Shown: one piece after another, positions 35,726 to 46,227 of the stretch | Layout: each line of letters starts with the position of its first letter | How positions within the stretch are numbered: the first letter of the stretch is position 1 | Origin: Amycolatopsis coloradensis | GTDB lineage: Bacteria; Actinomycetota; Actinomycetes; Mycobacteriales; Pseudonocardiaceae | Assembly (NCBI RefSeq): GCF_001953865.1 | Contig: NZ_MQUQ01000002.1 | Span: 114,047 to 178,046, forward strand | DNA length: 64,000 nucleotides | Direction of reading: 5' to 3' | Translations under genes and position numbers: made by a program | The notes under the pieces: model-generated | The model's database searches: none | What the model was told of the DNA's origin: nothing | What the model saw: the letters and a program-made list of their open reading frames with translations, nothing else

Positions 35726-37477
35726 TCAGCGTTTGACGCGGTTGCGGACGGCCAGCAGCGTCAGGCCGAGCAGCAGCGGGCCGAGAACGCGCATGACCAG
35801 CCGCATGACCTCACCGAACGGGGTCAGGTCCTTCGGCAGCGACGTGAGTTTCGTTTCCAGCGAAACGGTGCTCTGGGCGACGTAGACGAGCGTGTCACCG
35901 AAGGCGGGCGTGGTCTTGAAGCCGCCTATCCGGAACCCGACGGTGACCAGGGCGATGAGGGCGGCGAGAGTCGCGAGGGCTCGGAGCGCGCGAAGGCCGT
36001 AGCCGGAGACGAGCCAGTAGAGGTGGAGGATGACGCGCTCGGACCACGGGGTGGCCGGGCTGTGGCGGCGCATCTCCATCTCGCCGTAGTAGAAGTCGGC
36101 GGCGCCCGGTTCGTTCTTGCTGTCCTCTTGTGCTTTGCGGAGCTGGCGGTAGAGGTCGGCGATGCGCCGGGGGCGAATCGCTTCGGGACTCTTACGCCGC
36201 CAAGCGGCCTCCTCGGCGAGGATCTGACGCCTTCCCCGTGAACCGAAGGGGCAATCGCCCTCGATCCGCAGTTCGTCCAGGTGATGCGCGCCGGCGAACA
36301 GGCACTTCGAGAGGTCGACGTCGGTGAGCACCAGATCCGCGACATCGGTTCCGCGAAGGGAGACGACGCCGGTGGCCGAGTCGGCTCCGGCGACCATCGA
36401 CGGCTTGCCGAACACGGCACGTTCCAGATCGATCGAGGCGGAACCGGCCCGGAGCGTGACTCCTTCCTCGAACGCGGTCTCGGTACAGTCGAGTTCCTCC
36501 GCGTGGATATCGATGACCATCCGCTTGCGGAATTTCGTGTGCCGGAAGGTCATGGGGCCTCCCTCGACCGGGCCGAACCGCTCTTCCACTTCGAAATCGG
36601 CATCGTCGAAGCAGGTGTCGTCCGCGAAACTCACCTGCTGGAACCTGGCACTGCCCCCGAATCGGACTCTGTCGAATCTGGCGATCTGATGGAAGCCGCT
36701 CCTGCCGAACACCACCGCCTCGGCGAACTTGGCATCCGCGAAACTGGTGTACCCGTGGAAGTCGAGGCCGTCGAATCCGCATATTCCGAGGAATTCGGCA
36801 TCATCGAACCAGAGATTGCGAGGAAATCCACCTTCCGGAAGAAACCGTACGCTTTTCTCGAAGACCGCGCGGCGAAAGAAGGTCTCGCCGCCGAAGCTCG
36901 TCGCATCGAAGCGTGTCTCGCGCTTGAAGACGGCCCAGTCGAACCAGACGGACTTCTCGAATCGCGCGGCGGCGAAGGTGTCACGCGCGTGTTCACTTTC
37001 CGTGAAGACCGCACGGTCGAACCTGGTGTTCCCGCGAAATTCCGCGCCCCGGAAGCTGATCTCTTCGCCCGTGAACCCCACGAACGACACGTTCCCGCCG
37101 AAGCGAACATCGGAGAAGGACGTTCGCCCGCGCAGGATGGTTTTCTCGAATTTGACCGGCCCTTCGAACTCCGCTTTCGAGAAGTCCGCTCCCGCGAAGC
37201 CGGCTTTTTCGAAGTTCGTGAACTCGCGAAACCGGGCCCCGGCGAAGTCGGCGCGGCCGAAGAGGGCACGGCCTTCGTCGTCCCTCACCGCTCGATTGAG
37301 CTGCTTCACCAGCTCCGGGGTCATCTCGGTGTTGCGAAGATCGACTCGCGAACCCGGACCGAGACTGTCGAAGTACCGGCGCTGTTGCTCTCGGTTCAGG
37401 TGAGCCAGGCAACGATCGTCGCTGATATGGGCGCCTCGGCACCACTCGAGAGCGCAGGTCCGCCAGGACATGTCCAT
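35726..37477 (-). CDS. Pentapeptide-repeat protein with zinc-like N-terminus and membrane C-terminus
   Basis: 583 residues. Residues 8-25 have cysteines spaced as in a zinc site (CALEWCRGAHISDDRCLAHL). Residues about 70-400 are rich in pentapeptide repeats A(D/N)FxxAxF (FGRADFAGARFREFTNFEKA and many more, often with FD/RFD in place of ADL), which should form a right-handed beta-helix. Residues about 480-583 hold two hydrophobic segments around VYVAQSTVSLETKLTSL, ending LGPLLLGLTLLAVRNRVKR, like the pore region of small two-helix ion channels. This three-part build recurs in actinobacteria; no biochemical role is known to me. It is upstream of ffh on the same strand. Confidence 0.8.
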   Translation of the reverse strand: MDMSWRTCALEWCRGAHISDDRCLAHLNREQQRRYFDSLGPGSRVDLRNTEMTPELVKQLNRAVRDDEGRALFGRADFAGARFREFTNFEKAGFAGADFSKAEFEGPVKFEKTILRGRTSFSDVRFGGNVSFVGFTGEEISFRGAEFRGNTRFDRAVFTESEHARDTFAAARFEKSVWFDWAVFKRETRFDATSFGGETFFRRAVFEKSVRFLPEGGFPRNLWFDDAEFLGICGFDGLDFHGYTSFADAKFAEAVVFGRSGFHQIARFDRVRFGGSARFQQVSFADDTCFDDADFEVEERFGPVEGGPMTFRHTKFRKRMVIDIHAEELDCTETAFEEGVTLRAGSASIDLERAVFGKPSMVAGADSATGVVSLRGTDVADLVLTDVDLSKCLFAGAHHLDELRIEGDCPFGSRGRRQILAEEAAWRRKSPEAIRPRRIADLYRQLRKAQEDSKNEPGAADFYYGEMEMRRHSPATPWSERVILHLYWLVSGYGLRALRALATLAALIALVTVGFRIGGFKTTPAFGDTLVYVAQSTVSLETKLTSLPKDLTPFGEVMRLVMRVLGPLLLGLTLLAVRNRVKR

Positions 37478-37506
37478 CGCATGGTTCTAGCGCATTCACG
37501 CGAACA

Positions 37507-37550
37507 GGGCTCCGGGACCGGTCGCCCCTCGCAGACCGGTACCGGAGCCC
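37507..37550 (-). terminator. 16-bp hairpin downstream of ku
   Basis: GGGCTCCGGGACCGGT (37507-37522) and ACCGGTACCGGAGCCC (37535-37550) pair at 15 of 16 positions around a 12-nt loop. It lies in the 265-bp gap between the ku stop and the pentapeptide-repeat gene, where nothing else is evident. Confidence 0.65.
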
Positions 37551-37742
37551 CTACGGAAGACTCGCCTCCCCGCGAGCCGACCGTAAGCACACTTGGCGAG
37601 CTTCGCGGGACCTCGTATCGCCGGACCCCCAGTACCAGGCGATTCGCTGCCCGCGCTCTCTCCGCGCGATGACATGACAATGCCCGGTCAGCGCGGGGTC
37701 ACGGCAGCGTGAAGACCCCCAACTACCCCTGGGTAGAACTAC

Positions 37743-38615
37743 TCAACTGGTCTTGGCTCGCGACTTTGATGACGACGAAGCCTTCTTTGCCCGCGTACGC
37801 GCCTCTCGCGCCTTACTCGCGGCCGCCTTGGCCTTCTCGACGGGAACGCGGTCTGCCTCGACGGCGCTCTGCTGCAAAGCCGCCAGCAGCCGTGTCACGC
37901 CCTCTGTCTGCTCCGCGGCGGTCGGCTGGAGGACGTCGTCGCCGTCCAGCTTGGCCTGGATGAGCGCTTCGAGCGCTTCCCGGTAGCGATCGGTGTACCG
38001 GCCGGGATCGAAATCCCGCGTGAGGTCTTCGATCAGCGAGACCGCGTTCCGCAGTTCCCCGCGCCGCAGCTCGACGTCCTCGTGCAGGAACGGGAAGTCG
38101 GGCCGCCGGATCTCGCCGGGCCACAGCATCGTCTCGAGCACGATCACCTGGTCCCGCACGCGCAGCGCGCCCAGCGTCTCACGCTGCCGCAACGTCACCT
38201 TCACGATCGCGATCCGCCCGGACTGCTGGAGCGCCTCGCTCAACAGCACGTACGGCTTGGTGCCCGCCGGCTCCGGTTCGAGGTAGTAGCTGCGCGCGAA
38301 GTACGTCGAGTCGACCTGCTCGGCCGGGGTGAAGCCGACGACGTCCATCGACTGGGTGGTCGGCGCGAGCAGCGACGCGAAGTCCCCGCCGGTCAGCAGG
38401 ACGACGTCGCCACCGGGCACGGGATACCCCTTGGCGATCTCGGCGGCGGGCACCTCGGCCCCGTCGACCTCGCAGACCCACTTCACCCGCACCCGGCCGC
38501 CGTCCGGCTCGTGCACCTGATGGAGGGGGATGTTGTGCTCTTCGGTCGCGCTGTACGCCTTCACCGGGATGGCGTAGGTCCCGAATCCGATCGTGCCTTT
38601 CCACACCGTCCGCAT
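37743..38615 (-). CDS. ku: Non-homologous end-joining protein Ku
   Basis: 290 residues. The prokaryotic Ku core starts MRTVWKGTIGFGTYAIPVKA, continues through VCEVDGAEVPAAEIAKGYPV, then DFASLLAPTTQSMDVVGFTP and RSYYLEPEPAGTKPYVLL. It ends in a Lys/Ala/Arg-rich tail (KAAASKAREARTRAKKASSS) that in other species binds DNA or recruits LigD. The start is fixed by GGAGGTGGG 3 nt before the ATG at 38615. No ligD gene is in the window. Ku bridges double-strand ends for NHEJ, a common trait of spore formers. Confidence 0.95.
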   Translation of the reverse strand: MRTVWKGTIGFGTYAIPVKAYSATEEHNIPLHQVHEPDGGRVRVKWVCEVDGAEVPAAEIAKGYPVPGGDVVLLTGGDFASLLAPTTQSMDVVGFTPAEQVDSTYFARSYYLEPEPAGTKPYVLLSEALQQSGRIAIVKVTLRQRETLGALRVRDQVIVLETMLWPGEIRRPDFPFLHEDVELRRGELRNAVSLIEDLTRDFDPGRYTDRYREALEALIQAKLDGDDVLQPTAAEQTEGVTRLLAALQQSAVEADRVPVEKAKAAASKAREARTRAKKASSSSKSRAKTS

Positions 38616-38665
38616 GGCCCACCTCCGCCTGGTCAGCGTATCCACGCGCCCAAGCGGCGGGACAG

Positions 38666-39058
38666 CTACAAACGGGTGTCAGGGGCGACTGATTCGCTCA
38701 CACATTCGAATGACGGACGTGATTCGGCGAGTGCTTGGGCCGAACAGTCGACAGCCGTGGCGGCCGCCCGGAGTACTTCCGCGACGACTTCGACGTCGAT
38801 GCCCCTGGCGGTGGCCAGCACTCCCTCGCCGCCCCCCTCGACCCGGCCCGCCATGCCTTCGAGCGCGATGGCCAGCGCCTGCTGGCCCGCGACGAGATGC
38901 CGGACCACCTTGAGCAGTTCGGGCACGGTCGCGGCGGTACCGGACGCGGTCAGGCTGACGGCGAGGTCGTCGGCGCACGCGCGGAGGTGGGAGGCGACCA
39001 CGGTCGGCGGCAGCGTGAGCCGCTGCGGTCCCGGCGGGTTCTGCTCGTGGCCCAGCAC
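38666..39058 (-). CDS. Hypothetical protein
   Basis: 130 residues, largely helical, no membrane segment and no recognised domain. Notable stretches are VVASHLRACADDLAVSLTAS and GTAATVPELLKVVRHLVAGQ, then GIDVEVVAEVLRAAATAVDC. The pattern of small helices could suit a WXG100-like or partner-binding fold, but this is a guess. The GTG start at 39058 has a GGAGGGCG 8-12 nt upstream. It lies between the EamA gene and ku on the same strand. Confidence 0.5.
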   Translation of the reverse strand: MLGHEQNPPGPQRLTLPPTVVASHLRACADDLAVSLTASGTAATVPELLKVVRHLVAGQQALAIALEGMAGRVEGGGEGVLATARGIDVEVVAEVLRAAATAVDCSAQALAESRPSFECVSESVAPDTRL

Positions 39059-39148
39059 GCGCTCACCGCCCTCCGGATCCTTCGGGTCTCGACGGCGGAC
39101 ATCCTGCCACCATCACCCTCCGCCACTCGCGCGACACCCCGATCGAGG

Positions 39149-39991
39149 TCAGCCGACGCCGAGCAGAACCACCGCGGCCGCCGCTCCGGCGAGCCCGGCG
39201 GCCTGGATCCGTGACGGCCGCTCACGCAACGCCACGATGCCGAGCACCACCGGCACGACCGGGTAGAACGACGCGAGGACTACGGCGATCGTGGTCAGTC
39301 CCTCCCGAGTGGCGAACAGATAGAGCATCAGCGAAAGCGCGGCGAAACACCCGTTCAGCGCGGAAAGGACCGCCAGGCGTGGAGGAAGGCGCAGGCCGCT
39401 CCCCGACGGCAGTGCCATGGGCACGACCGTCAGCGTCGCGGCGAGCCTGCTCGCCACCAACGGCCAAAGACCGGCTTGCGGCGCCGCCTGCGCGAGTGCG
39501 AGGTACTGGACGGCGAAACCCACGCTCGCGATGAGCGCGAGGCGAGCGGCGGGCGTCGTCCCCTGTTCCTCGCTGTGGCCGGAACGCGACACCGCCCACA
39601 GCGCGCAGATCGCCAGGCCGATTCCGAACCAGGCCGGCGCCGGGGGGCGTTCGCCGAGTAACGCCACACCGGCGATCACCGGCAGGGTCACGCTCCCCAT
39701 CGCGCTGACCGGCACCACGATGCTCAACGCGCCACTGGCCATCGCCCGGAACAGGAAGACCATGCCGATGCCCGTGCCCACCCCGGACGCCGCGCCCCAG
39801 CCGAGGTCCGGGAGGGACGGGGCCTCCGGCGTCAGCAGCGAAGCCGCGCCGAGCATGAAGACGAAACCGGCCGCCTGCCCCGCGAACGCGACGGCGACGG
39901 AGTCCGCCCTCCGCGCGAGCAGGCCGCCCGCGAAGTCGACCAACCCGTAGGACAGCGCGGACCCCAACGCGAACAGGGTGGGATTCGACAT
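39149..39991 (-). CDS. EamA/DMT-family transporter
   Basis: 280 residues with ten predicted helices in two EamA repeats. The first repeat has ALGSALSYGLVDFAGGLLAR and ends VIAGVALLGERPPAPAWFGI; the second ends VPVVLGIVALRERPSRIQAA with the conserved ER at the cytoplasmic side. Members export amino acids, metabolites or toxic compounds; the substrate is unknown. It lies 45 bp past the end of glnD on the same strand. Confidence 0.85.
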   Translation of the reverse strand: MSNPTLFALGSALSYGLVDFAGGLLARRADSVAVAFAGQAAGFVFMLGAASLLTPEAPSLPDLGWGAASGVGTGIGMVFLFRAMASGALSIVVPVSAMGSVTLPVIAGVALLGERPPAPAWFGIGLAICALWAVSRSGHSEEQGTTPAARLALIASVGFAVQYLALAQAAPQAGLWPLVASRLAATLTVVPMALPSGSGLRLPPRLAVLSALNGCFAALSLMLYLFATREGLTTIAVVLASFYPVVPVVLGIVALRERPSRIQAAGLAGAAAAVVLLGVG

Positions 39992-40036
39992 GCCACTGAC
40001 CTACCCGGCGGCCGCGGGTTCAAACGATCAACGGGG

Positions 40037-42346
40037 TCAGGACGCGGCGGCCAGCAATGCGGCTTCGATCTCCGCCCGCCACGCCTGGTCGACCCGTCCG
40101 GTCCGCGGCGCGACGGCGAACGAGTCGACGACCGCGCCACCGAGGGTGGCCACCTTCGCCCAGCGCACCTCGGCCTCACATCGCCGCAGCGCGCCCGCGA
40201 CCCGGTACAGCAGCCCGATCCGGTTCGCGGCCCGCAGTTCGACCACGACCGTGTCGTGCCCGCTGGTCTCGTCGTCGAACCAGATCACCTTCGCGTTCGC
40301 CGTGGGCGTCTCGCCGTAGTCCCGTTCCTTCGCCGCGAGCCGCTGCGTGAGCGGCATCGTCCCGGCCACCGCCCGCGCGAACTGCTCACGCAGCAACGTG
40401 ACGTCGGGCAGCGAGCCGAACTTCGGCGACGCCGTGAACACACCCGCTCGTCCCCCGTCGTGCCCGCGCAGCACCGCCGCGTGGACCTCCAGTGAGTTCA
40501 ACGCGAGCACTCCGGCGGCGGGGGCCAGCAGTTCGGCGCGGGCCGGAACCGCGAGCACCACGGTCACGACCTTGCCAACGGCCGAGATCCGCACCTCGCC
40601 GCGTCCGGAAGCGACGGCTTCGGCGACGAGTTCCCGTTGTTCGGCGCCCATCGGCTCCGGCGGCACGAAACCCTTGCCGTGCAAAGCCTCTTCACAACCG
40701 GACACGAGTTCGGCGAGCAGCCGGGCCTTCCAGTCGGTCCACACACCCGGGCCGGTGGCCAGCGAATCGGCCGTCGTCAGGGCGTGCAGCAACTCCAGCA
40801 GGACCGGATTGTCGTCGAGCGTCTTCGTCACCCGCGCGATCGTGGCCGGATCGCTGAGGTCCCGCCGTGTCGCGGTGTGCGGCAGCAGCAGGTGGTGCCG
40901 CACCATCGCCGCCACCAGTGCCACGTCGGCCTCCGGCAGTCCGAGCCGGGCCGCCACCTGGGCGCTGATCTTCGCGCCGAGTTCGGAATGGTCCGCGTCG
41001 CGGCCCTTGCCGATGTCGTGCAGCAGCGCGCCGATCAGCAGCAGGTCCGGCCGCGAAACGATGGTCGTCAGTTTCGACGCCTCGACAGCGGCGCGCACGA
41101 GATGCCGGTCGACGGTCCACGAATGCACCGGTGACCTCGGCGGGAGGTCCCGCACCGCACCCCATTCGGGGAACAGCCGCGCCCACAACCCCGTCCTGTC
41201 GAGTGCCTCGACGGCGTCGACCAGGCCGTCTCCCGCGCCGAGCAGTTCCACCAGTGCTTTGAGGGCGTCGGCGGGCCACGGCGCGCGCAGTTCCGGGGCC
41301 GTCTCGGCAAGCGCGCGCAGGGTCCCGTGCGCGATGGGCTTCCGGATCCGGGCCGACGCCGCGGCGACCCGCAGCAGCAGCGCCGGATCCTTGGCGGGCA
41401 CCGCGTCCCGCGCCAGCGCGACCTCGTTCCCGTGCAGGACGACACCTTCGTCGAGCGGCGTCCGCACCGGCCGCCGCCCGAATCGCGCCCTGGGTGGTTC
41501 CACAGTGGACCGAAGCGCGACGTCGACCGCGTACGCGATCGTCCGGCCGACACCGGAAAGCTTGCGGGCCAAGGTGAACCGGTCGCCGAACCCGAGTTCG
41601 CCCGCGATCGTCTCGGCCTCAGGCGCGCTGAGGATGTCGCGCTCCCGGCGCACTTCACGGCGCAATTCCGTCCGGACGTCGAGCAACAGCGCCTTGGCCG
41701 CCAGCAGTTCCTCGCCAGGCCTGGCGGTCAGCTGCGCCGACGCCAACGCCTCCAAGACAGCGAAGTCGCGAAGCCCGCCTCGGCCGTGTTTGAGATCGGG
41801 CTCGGCGGACTGCGCGATCTCGCCGCTGCGAGCCCAGCGCTGCCGCACGGCGTCCGAAAGTTCGCCGATCCGCTTCCTTGCCGTCCGCCGCCACTGGTCC
41901 CGTGCCGCGTCCGCCAGCCTGGCGGTGATCTCGGCGTTCCCGGCGATAGGGCGGATGTCGAGCAACCCCATCGCGGTCCGCAGGTCCTCGGACGCCACCT
42001 TCAGCGCCTCACCCGGCGTGCGGACCGAGTGGTCGAGGCCGATCTTGGCGTCCCACAACGGGTACCAGATCGCGTCGGCGATCTCTCCGACACCGTTGTC
42101 GCCGTTGTGCAGCAACAGCAGGTCGAGGTCGGAGAAGGGCACCAGTTCGCGGCGCCCGAGGCCGCCGACCGCGGCCAGCGCGACACCGGGTTCGGCGGTG
42201 TCGACGCCGGCCGCCGCGGCGCCCTTGCCCAGCCAGAATTCGTAGAGGTCGACCAGGGCCGCCCGCAACGCGGCCGCCCCCAGCCTCCCGTGCCTGCCCT
42301 CGAGCAATCGCTCGGTGGCCTTGACCAGCTCACCCCCGTCGGCCAT
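40037..42346 (-). CDS. glnD: Bifunctional PII uridylyltransferase/uridylyl-removing enzyme
   Basis: 769 residues. The N-terminal nucleotidyltransferase has VGGLGRRELVPFSDLDLLLL. Next comes the GlnD linker, then the HD domain LIGALLHDIGKGRDADHSEL, and two C-terminal ACT regions (the last with VVELRAANRIGLLYRVAGAL). It modifies the PII protein in response to glutamine; in some actinobacteria the modification is adenylylation instead. It follows glnB by 9 bp. Confidence 0.95.
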   Translation of the reverse strand: MADGGELVKATERLLEGRHGRLGAAALRAALVDLYEFWLGKGAAAAGVDTAEPGVALAAVGGLGRRELVPFSDLDLLLLHNGDNGVGEIADAIWYPLWDAKIGLDHSVRTPGEALKVASEDLRTAMGLLDIRPIAGNAEITARLADAARDQWRRTARKRIGELSDAVRQRWARSGEIAQSAEPDLKHGRGGLRDFAVLEALASAQLTARPGEELLAAKALLLDVRTELRREVRRERDILSAPEAETIAGELGFGDRFTLARKLSGVGRTIAYAVDVALRSTVEPPRARFGRRPVRTPLDEGVVLHGNEVALARDAVPAKDPALLLRVAAASARIRKPIAHGTLRALAETAPELRAPWPADALKALVELLGAGDGLVDAVEALDRTGLWARLFPEWGAVRDLPPRSPVHSWTVDRHLVRAAVEASKLTTIVSRPDLLLIGALLHDIGKGRDADHSELGAKISAQVAARLGLPEADVALVAAMVRHHLLLPHTATRRDLSDPATIARVTKTLDDNPVLLELLHALTTADSLATGPGVWTDWKARLLAELVSGCEEALHGKGFVPPEPMGAEQRELVAEAVASGRGEVRISAVGKVVTVVLAVPARAELLAPAAGVLALNSLEVHAAVLRGHDGGRAGVFTASPKFGSLPDVTLLREQFARAVAGTMPLTQRLAAKERDYGETPTANAKVIWFDDETSGHDTVVVELRAANRIGLLYRVAGALRRCEAEVRWAKVATLGGAVVDSFAVAPRTGRVDQAWRAEIEAALLAAAS

Positions 42347-42355
42347 CCCTGACGC

Positions 42356-44085
<1,730 letters not shown>

Positions 44086-44159
44086 AATCTTCCTCCCGTG
44101 CCTGGGGTGTACTGCGCAGGAATTTTTGGACCGGGGTGTTTCCTCGGGCCGCGATCCAG

Positions 44160-44207
44160 GTTTCACCCACGTGAACTGTCTGTGCGGCGTTGTTACGTCC
44201 AGGTTTC
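44160..44207 (-). promoter_or_regulatory. Candidate GlnR binding sites upstream of amt
   Basis: On the plus strand, GTTTC-n6-GTGAA (44160-44175) and GTTAC-n6-GTTTC (44192-44207) each match the actinobacterial GlnR pattern of a GTnAC half and a GTTTC/GAAAC half separated by 6 bp. The second is exact; the first has one mismatch. They lie 75-120 bp before the amt start, as expected for nitrogen-limitation control. Confidence 0.6.
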
Positions 44208-44260
44208 CCCTGACCTGGTGCGTTCTGTCCGGTCGCGAAACGTCGTGGTCGAATATCCCC

Positions 44261-45121
44261 ATGAACACGCGTGTCCACGGCAATGACCCACTGCCACCGG
44301 AGATCGTCCGGTCGCTGCGGTGTTCTGTCTGCGGTGACCCGGTCGGGGCAGCCGATCGCACGGTGCGTTGTGGACGGGGTCACTCGTTCGACGTAGCCAA
44401 GCAGGGTTACGTCAATCTTCTGCACGCACGCATCCCGGCAGGCACGGCGGACACCGCGCCGATGGTCGCGGCTCGTGTCGACCTCCTCTCTTCGGGCGCC
44501 TATGTCCCTCTCGCGGAAGAACTCGCGAAGGTGGCTTCGGAGCACATGAAGGACGGGCTGATCGTCGACGCCGGGGCAGGCACCGGGTACTACCTCGCGC
44601 ACGTGCTCGACGCCGTCCCCGACGCGTACGGACTGGCACTCGACGTCTCCGCCGTCGCCCTGCGCCGTGCCGCCCGCGCCCACACGCGCGCGGGCGCGGC
44701 CGTGTGGAACCTGTGGGAGCCCTGGCCGGTGGCGGACTCGAGCACGTCACTGATCCTCAACGTCTTCGCGCCCCGCAACGCCTCGCAGTTCCACCGCGTC
44801 CTGACCGCGGACGGACTGCTGGTCGTCGCGACGCCGAACCCCGGGCACCTCCGCGAACTGGGTGACCTGGTGATCTCCGTCGACGGCGGCAAGGACGCGC
44901 GACTGGAGGAAACCCTCGGCGAGCGTTTCGGCCGGGTGGACCGGCGCGAGGTCACCGAACGGGTGACGTTGTCCCCCGCCCGGATCCGCCAGGTCGTCGA
45001 GATGGGACCGAGCGCGCATCACCTCCACCGCGACGGTCGCCGCGAACGGCTTGACGCGATCACCGCATCGGTGGACGTCACGACGTCGTTCAGTGTCACG
45101 CTGTACCGGCCGGTGCCCTGA
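44261..45121 (+). CDS. rlmA: RlmA-type 23S rRNA (guanine-N1) methyltransferase
   Basis: 286 residues. The N-terminal zinc site is in RCSVCGDPVGAADRTVRCGR then GHSFDVAKQGYVNLL. The SAM site is GLIVDAGAGTGYYLAHVLD. It ends with the usual FSVTLYRPVP. RlmA-I methylates G745 and RlmA-II (TlrB) G748 of 23S rRNA; the latter confers tylosin resistance. Which one this is cannot be told from sequence alone. It is divergent from amt, and its TGA shares a base with the next ATG (TGATG). Confidence 0.88.
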   Translation: MNTRVHGNDPLPPEIVRSLRCSVCGDPVGAADRTVRCGRGHSFDVAKQGYVNLLHARIPAGTADTAPMVAARVDLLSSGAYVPLAEELAKVASEHMKDGLIVDAGAGTGYYLAHVLDAVPDAYGLALDVSAVALRRAARAHTRAGAAVWNLWEPWPVADSSTSLILNVFAPRNASQFHRVLTADGLLVVATPNPGHLRELGDLVISVDGGKDARLEETLGERFGRVDRREVTERVTLSPARIRQVVEMGPSAHHLHRDGRRERLDAITASVDVTTSFSVTLYRPVP

Positions 45122-45735
45122 TGGAGGCACCCGCGACCCTGCTCGCCGACGCCGCCTGGGTCAGCGCCCGCATCGGCGGCGCCGCGAAGCTCTACGGCTG
45201 CTCCCGGCCCGAGGTGCTCGGCACGATCTGGTGGTACTCGCTGTCCTCGGTCCTCGTCGCGCCTTCAGTCGAGTCGCTCGCGCGGGGCGAACCGCTGGAT
45301 CCGTCGCTCGACGCCGTTACCATCGACCTCGTCCCGGACGGCCGGTTCAGGGGCGCCAGTTCGTCCCGGATCCTCCCCGGTGGCTTGCCCGAACTCGGCG
45401 AGGCGTTCGCCGGCGCGCTCGGCACCGCGATCGGCACGATCGCGCGGGTCACCGGCGCGAATCCGCGCGCGCTCGGCGCCATCGCCACGGATTCGATCGG
45501 CAACCGGCTGCTGTGGACCGGCGACATCGACCGGGCGACCGCCTTGGCCGCGCCGCTCGTGGCCGCGATCGGGCTCGGCATGCCGGAGCCACGGTTCTCG
45601 CGGGTCGGGCGGAACACCGTGGTGCGGCGGGCTTCCTGTTGCCTCATCTACGAGGCCGGGAATCCGAAGTGCACCAGTTGCCCGCGACAGACCCCGGAAG
45701 AACGGGACCGGCGGCTTCGCGCCGCACTCGGCTAG
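45121..45735 (+). CDS. FhuF-like (2Fe-2S) protein
   Basis: 204 residues. The C-terminal cysteine cluster RASCCLIYEAGNPKCTSCPR (CC-x10-C-x2-C) is the FhuF 2Fe-2S signature. FhuF family members reduce ferric siderophores in the cytoplasm. The N-terminal 160 residues have the typical TIWWYSLSSVLVAPSVESLA. It is translationally coupled to the rRNA methyltransferase upstream, an odd pairing. No siderophore genes are adjacent. Confidence 0.85.
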   Translation: MEAPATLLADAAWVSARIGGAAKLYGCSRPEVLGTIWWYSLSSVLVAPSVESLARGEPLDPSLDAVTIDLVPDGRFRGASSSRILPGGLPELGEAFAGALGTAIGTIARVTGANPRALGAIATDSIGNRLLWTGDIDRATALAAPLVAAIGLGMPEPRFSRVGRNTVVRRASCCLIYEAGNPKCTSCPRQTPEERDRRLRAALG

Positions 45736-46040
45736 GGCACCGTGGTCACGGCGACGAGGTGATCGGCCACGGAGTGAGAACGATGGTCACGCCAAGGGAA
45801 CGGCGGGGAGCGCCGGGCGCGATGAGTGAACGCACCTGGGGTTTCCGCACCCGCGCCCTGTAAAAGCGCTACTCGCTCACCGTGAACGGCAGCCACCGCA
45901 CGGTGGTCACCGGATTTACGCTGGCCGGGTGGCAGCCGGTGTTGTCCAGCACTGCCCGGAAGGCTTGACGCGGAACCGGTGGTAGCCGTCACCGGTTGCC
46001 CGCCGCCCGGGAAATTCCCGGCGCGTGAGAAAGTGGCGGC
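45736..46040 (+). other. About 300-bp gap with no convincing gene
   Basis: The stretch lies between the FhuF-like gene and the small membrane-protein gene. Short open pieces can be read on both strands but none has a start with a ribosome site or a recognised sequence. It probably contains the promoter for the 58-codon gene at 46041. Confidence 0.4.
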
Positions 46041-46217
46041 ATGGCCAAACCGACACCGCTGCAAGTCAGGAACATCGTCATGGCGCTGCTCATGGCGGGT
46101 GCCCTGGTGTGGAACCTGTCCATCAGCGGCGCTTGGTGGCTCACCGCGATCTTCTCGGTCGGGATCGTCCTCTCGCTCTTCTCCGCGTACCTGAACCGGC
46201 CGGGCGCCCGCCCCTGA
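46041..46217 (+). CDS. 58-residue membrane protein
   Basis: A short frame starting MAKPTPLQVRNIVMALLMAG with two hydrophobic segments (NIVMALLMAGALVWNLSI and WWLTAIFSVGIVLSLFSAY) joined by a brief turn, and a basic end LNRPGARP. GAGAAAG lies 8 nt before the ATG. Third codon positions are mostly G or C. The two-helix hairpin and charge pattern support a real integral membrane protein. The function is unknown. It ends just before a perfect 19-bp hairpin. Confidence 0.65.
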   Translation: MAKPTPLQVRNIVMALLMAGALVWNLSISGAWWLTAIFSVGIVLSLFSAYLNRPGARP

Positions 46218-46227
46218 TCCCCCGCGT

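Noticed and set aside
36281-37672. 463-codon plus-strand frame across the pentapeptide-repeat gene
   Set aside because: It is the antisense of the repeat protein; its apparent Glu/Arg repeats come from the repeated FD/RF codons on the true strand.
45732-46064. Minus-strand 110-codon frame in the gap after the FhuF-like gene
   Set aside because: No ribosome site, no domain, and it runs into both flanking genes' ends; composition is that of random GC-rich DNA.
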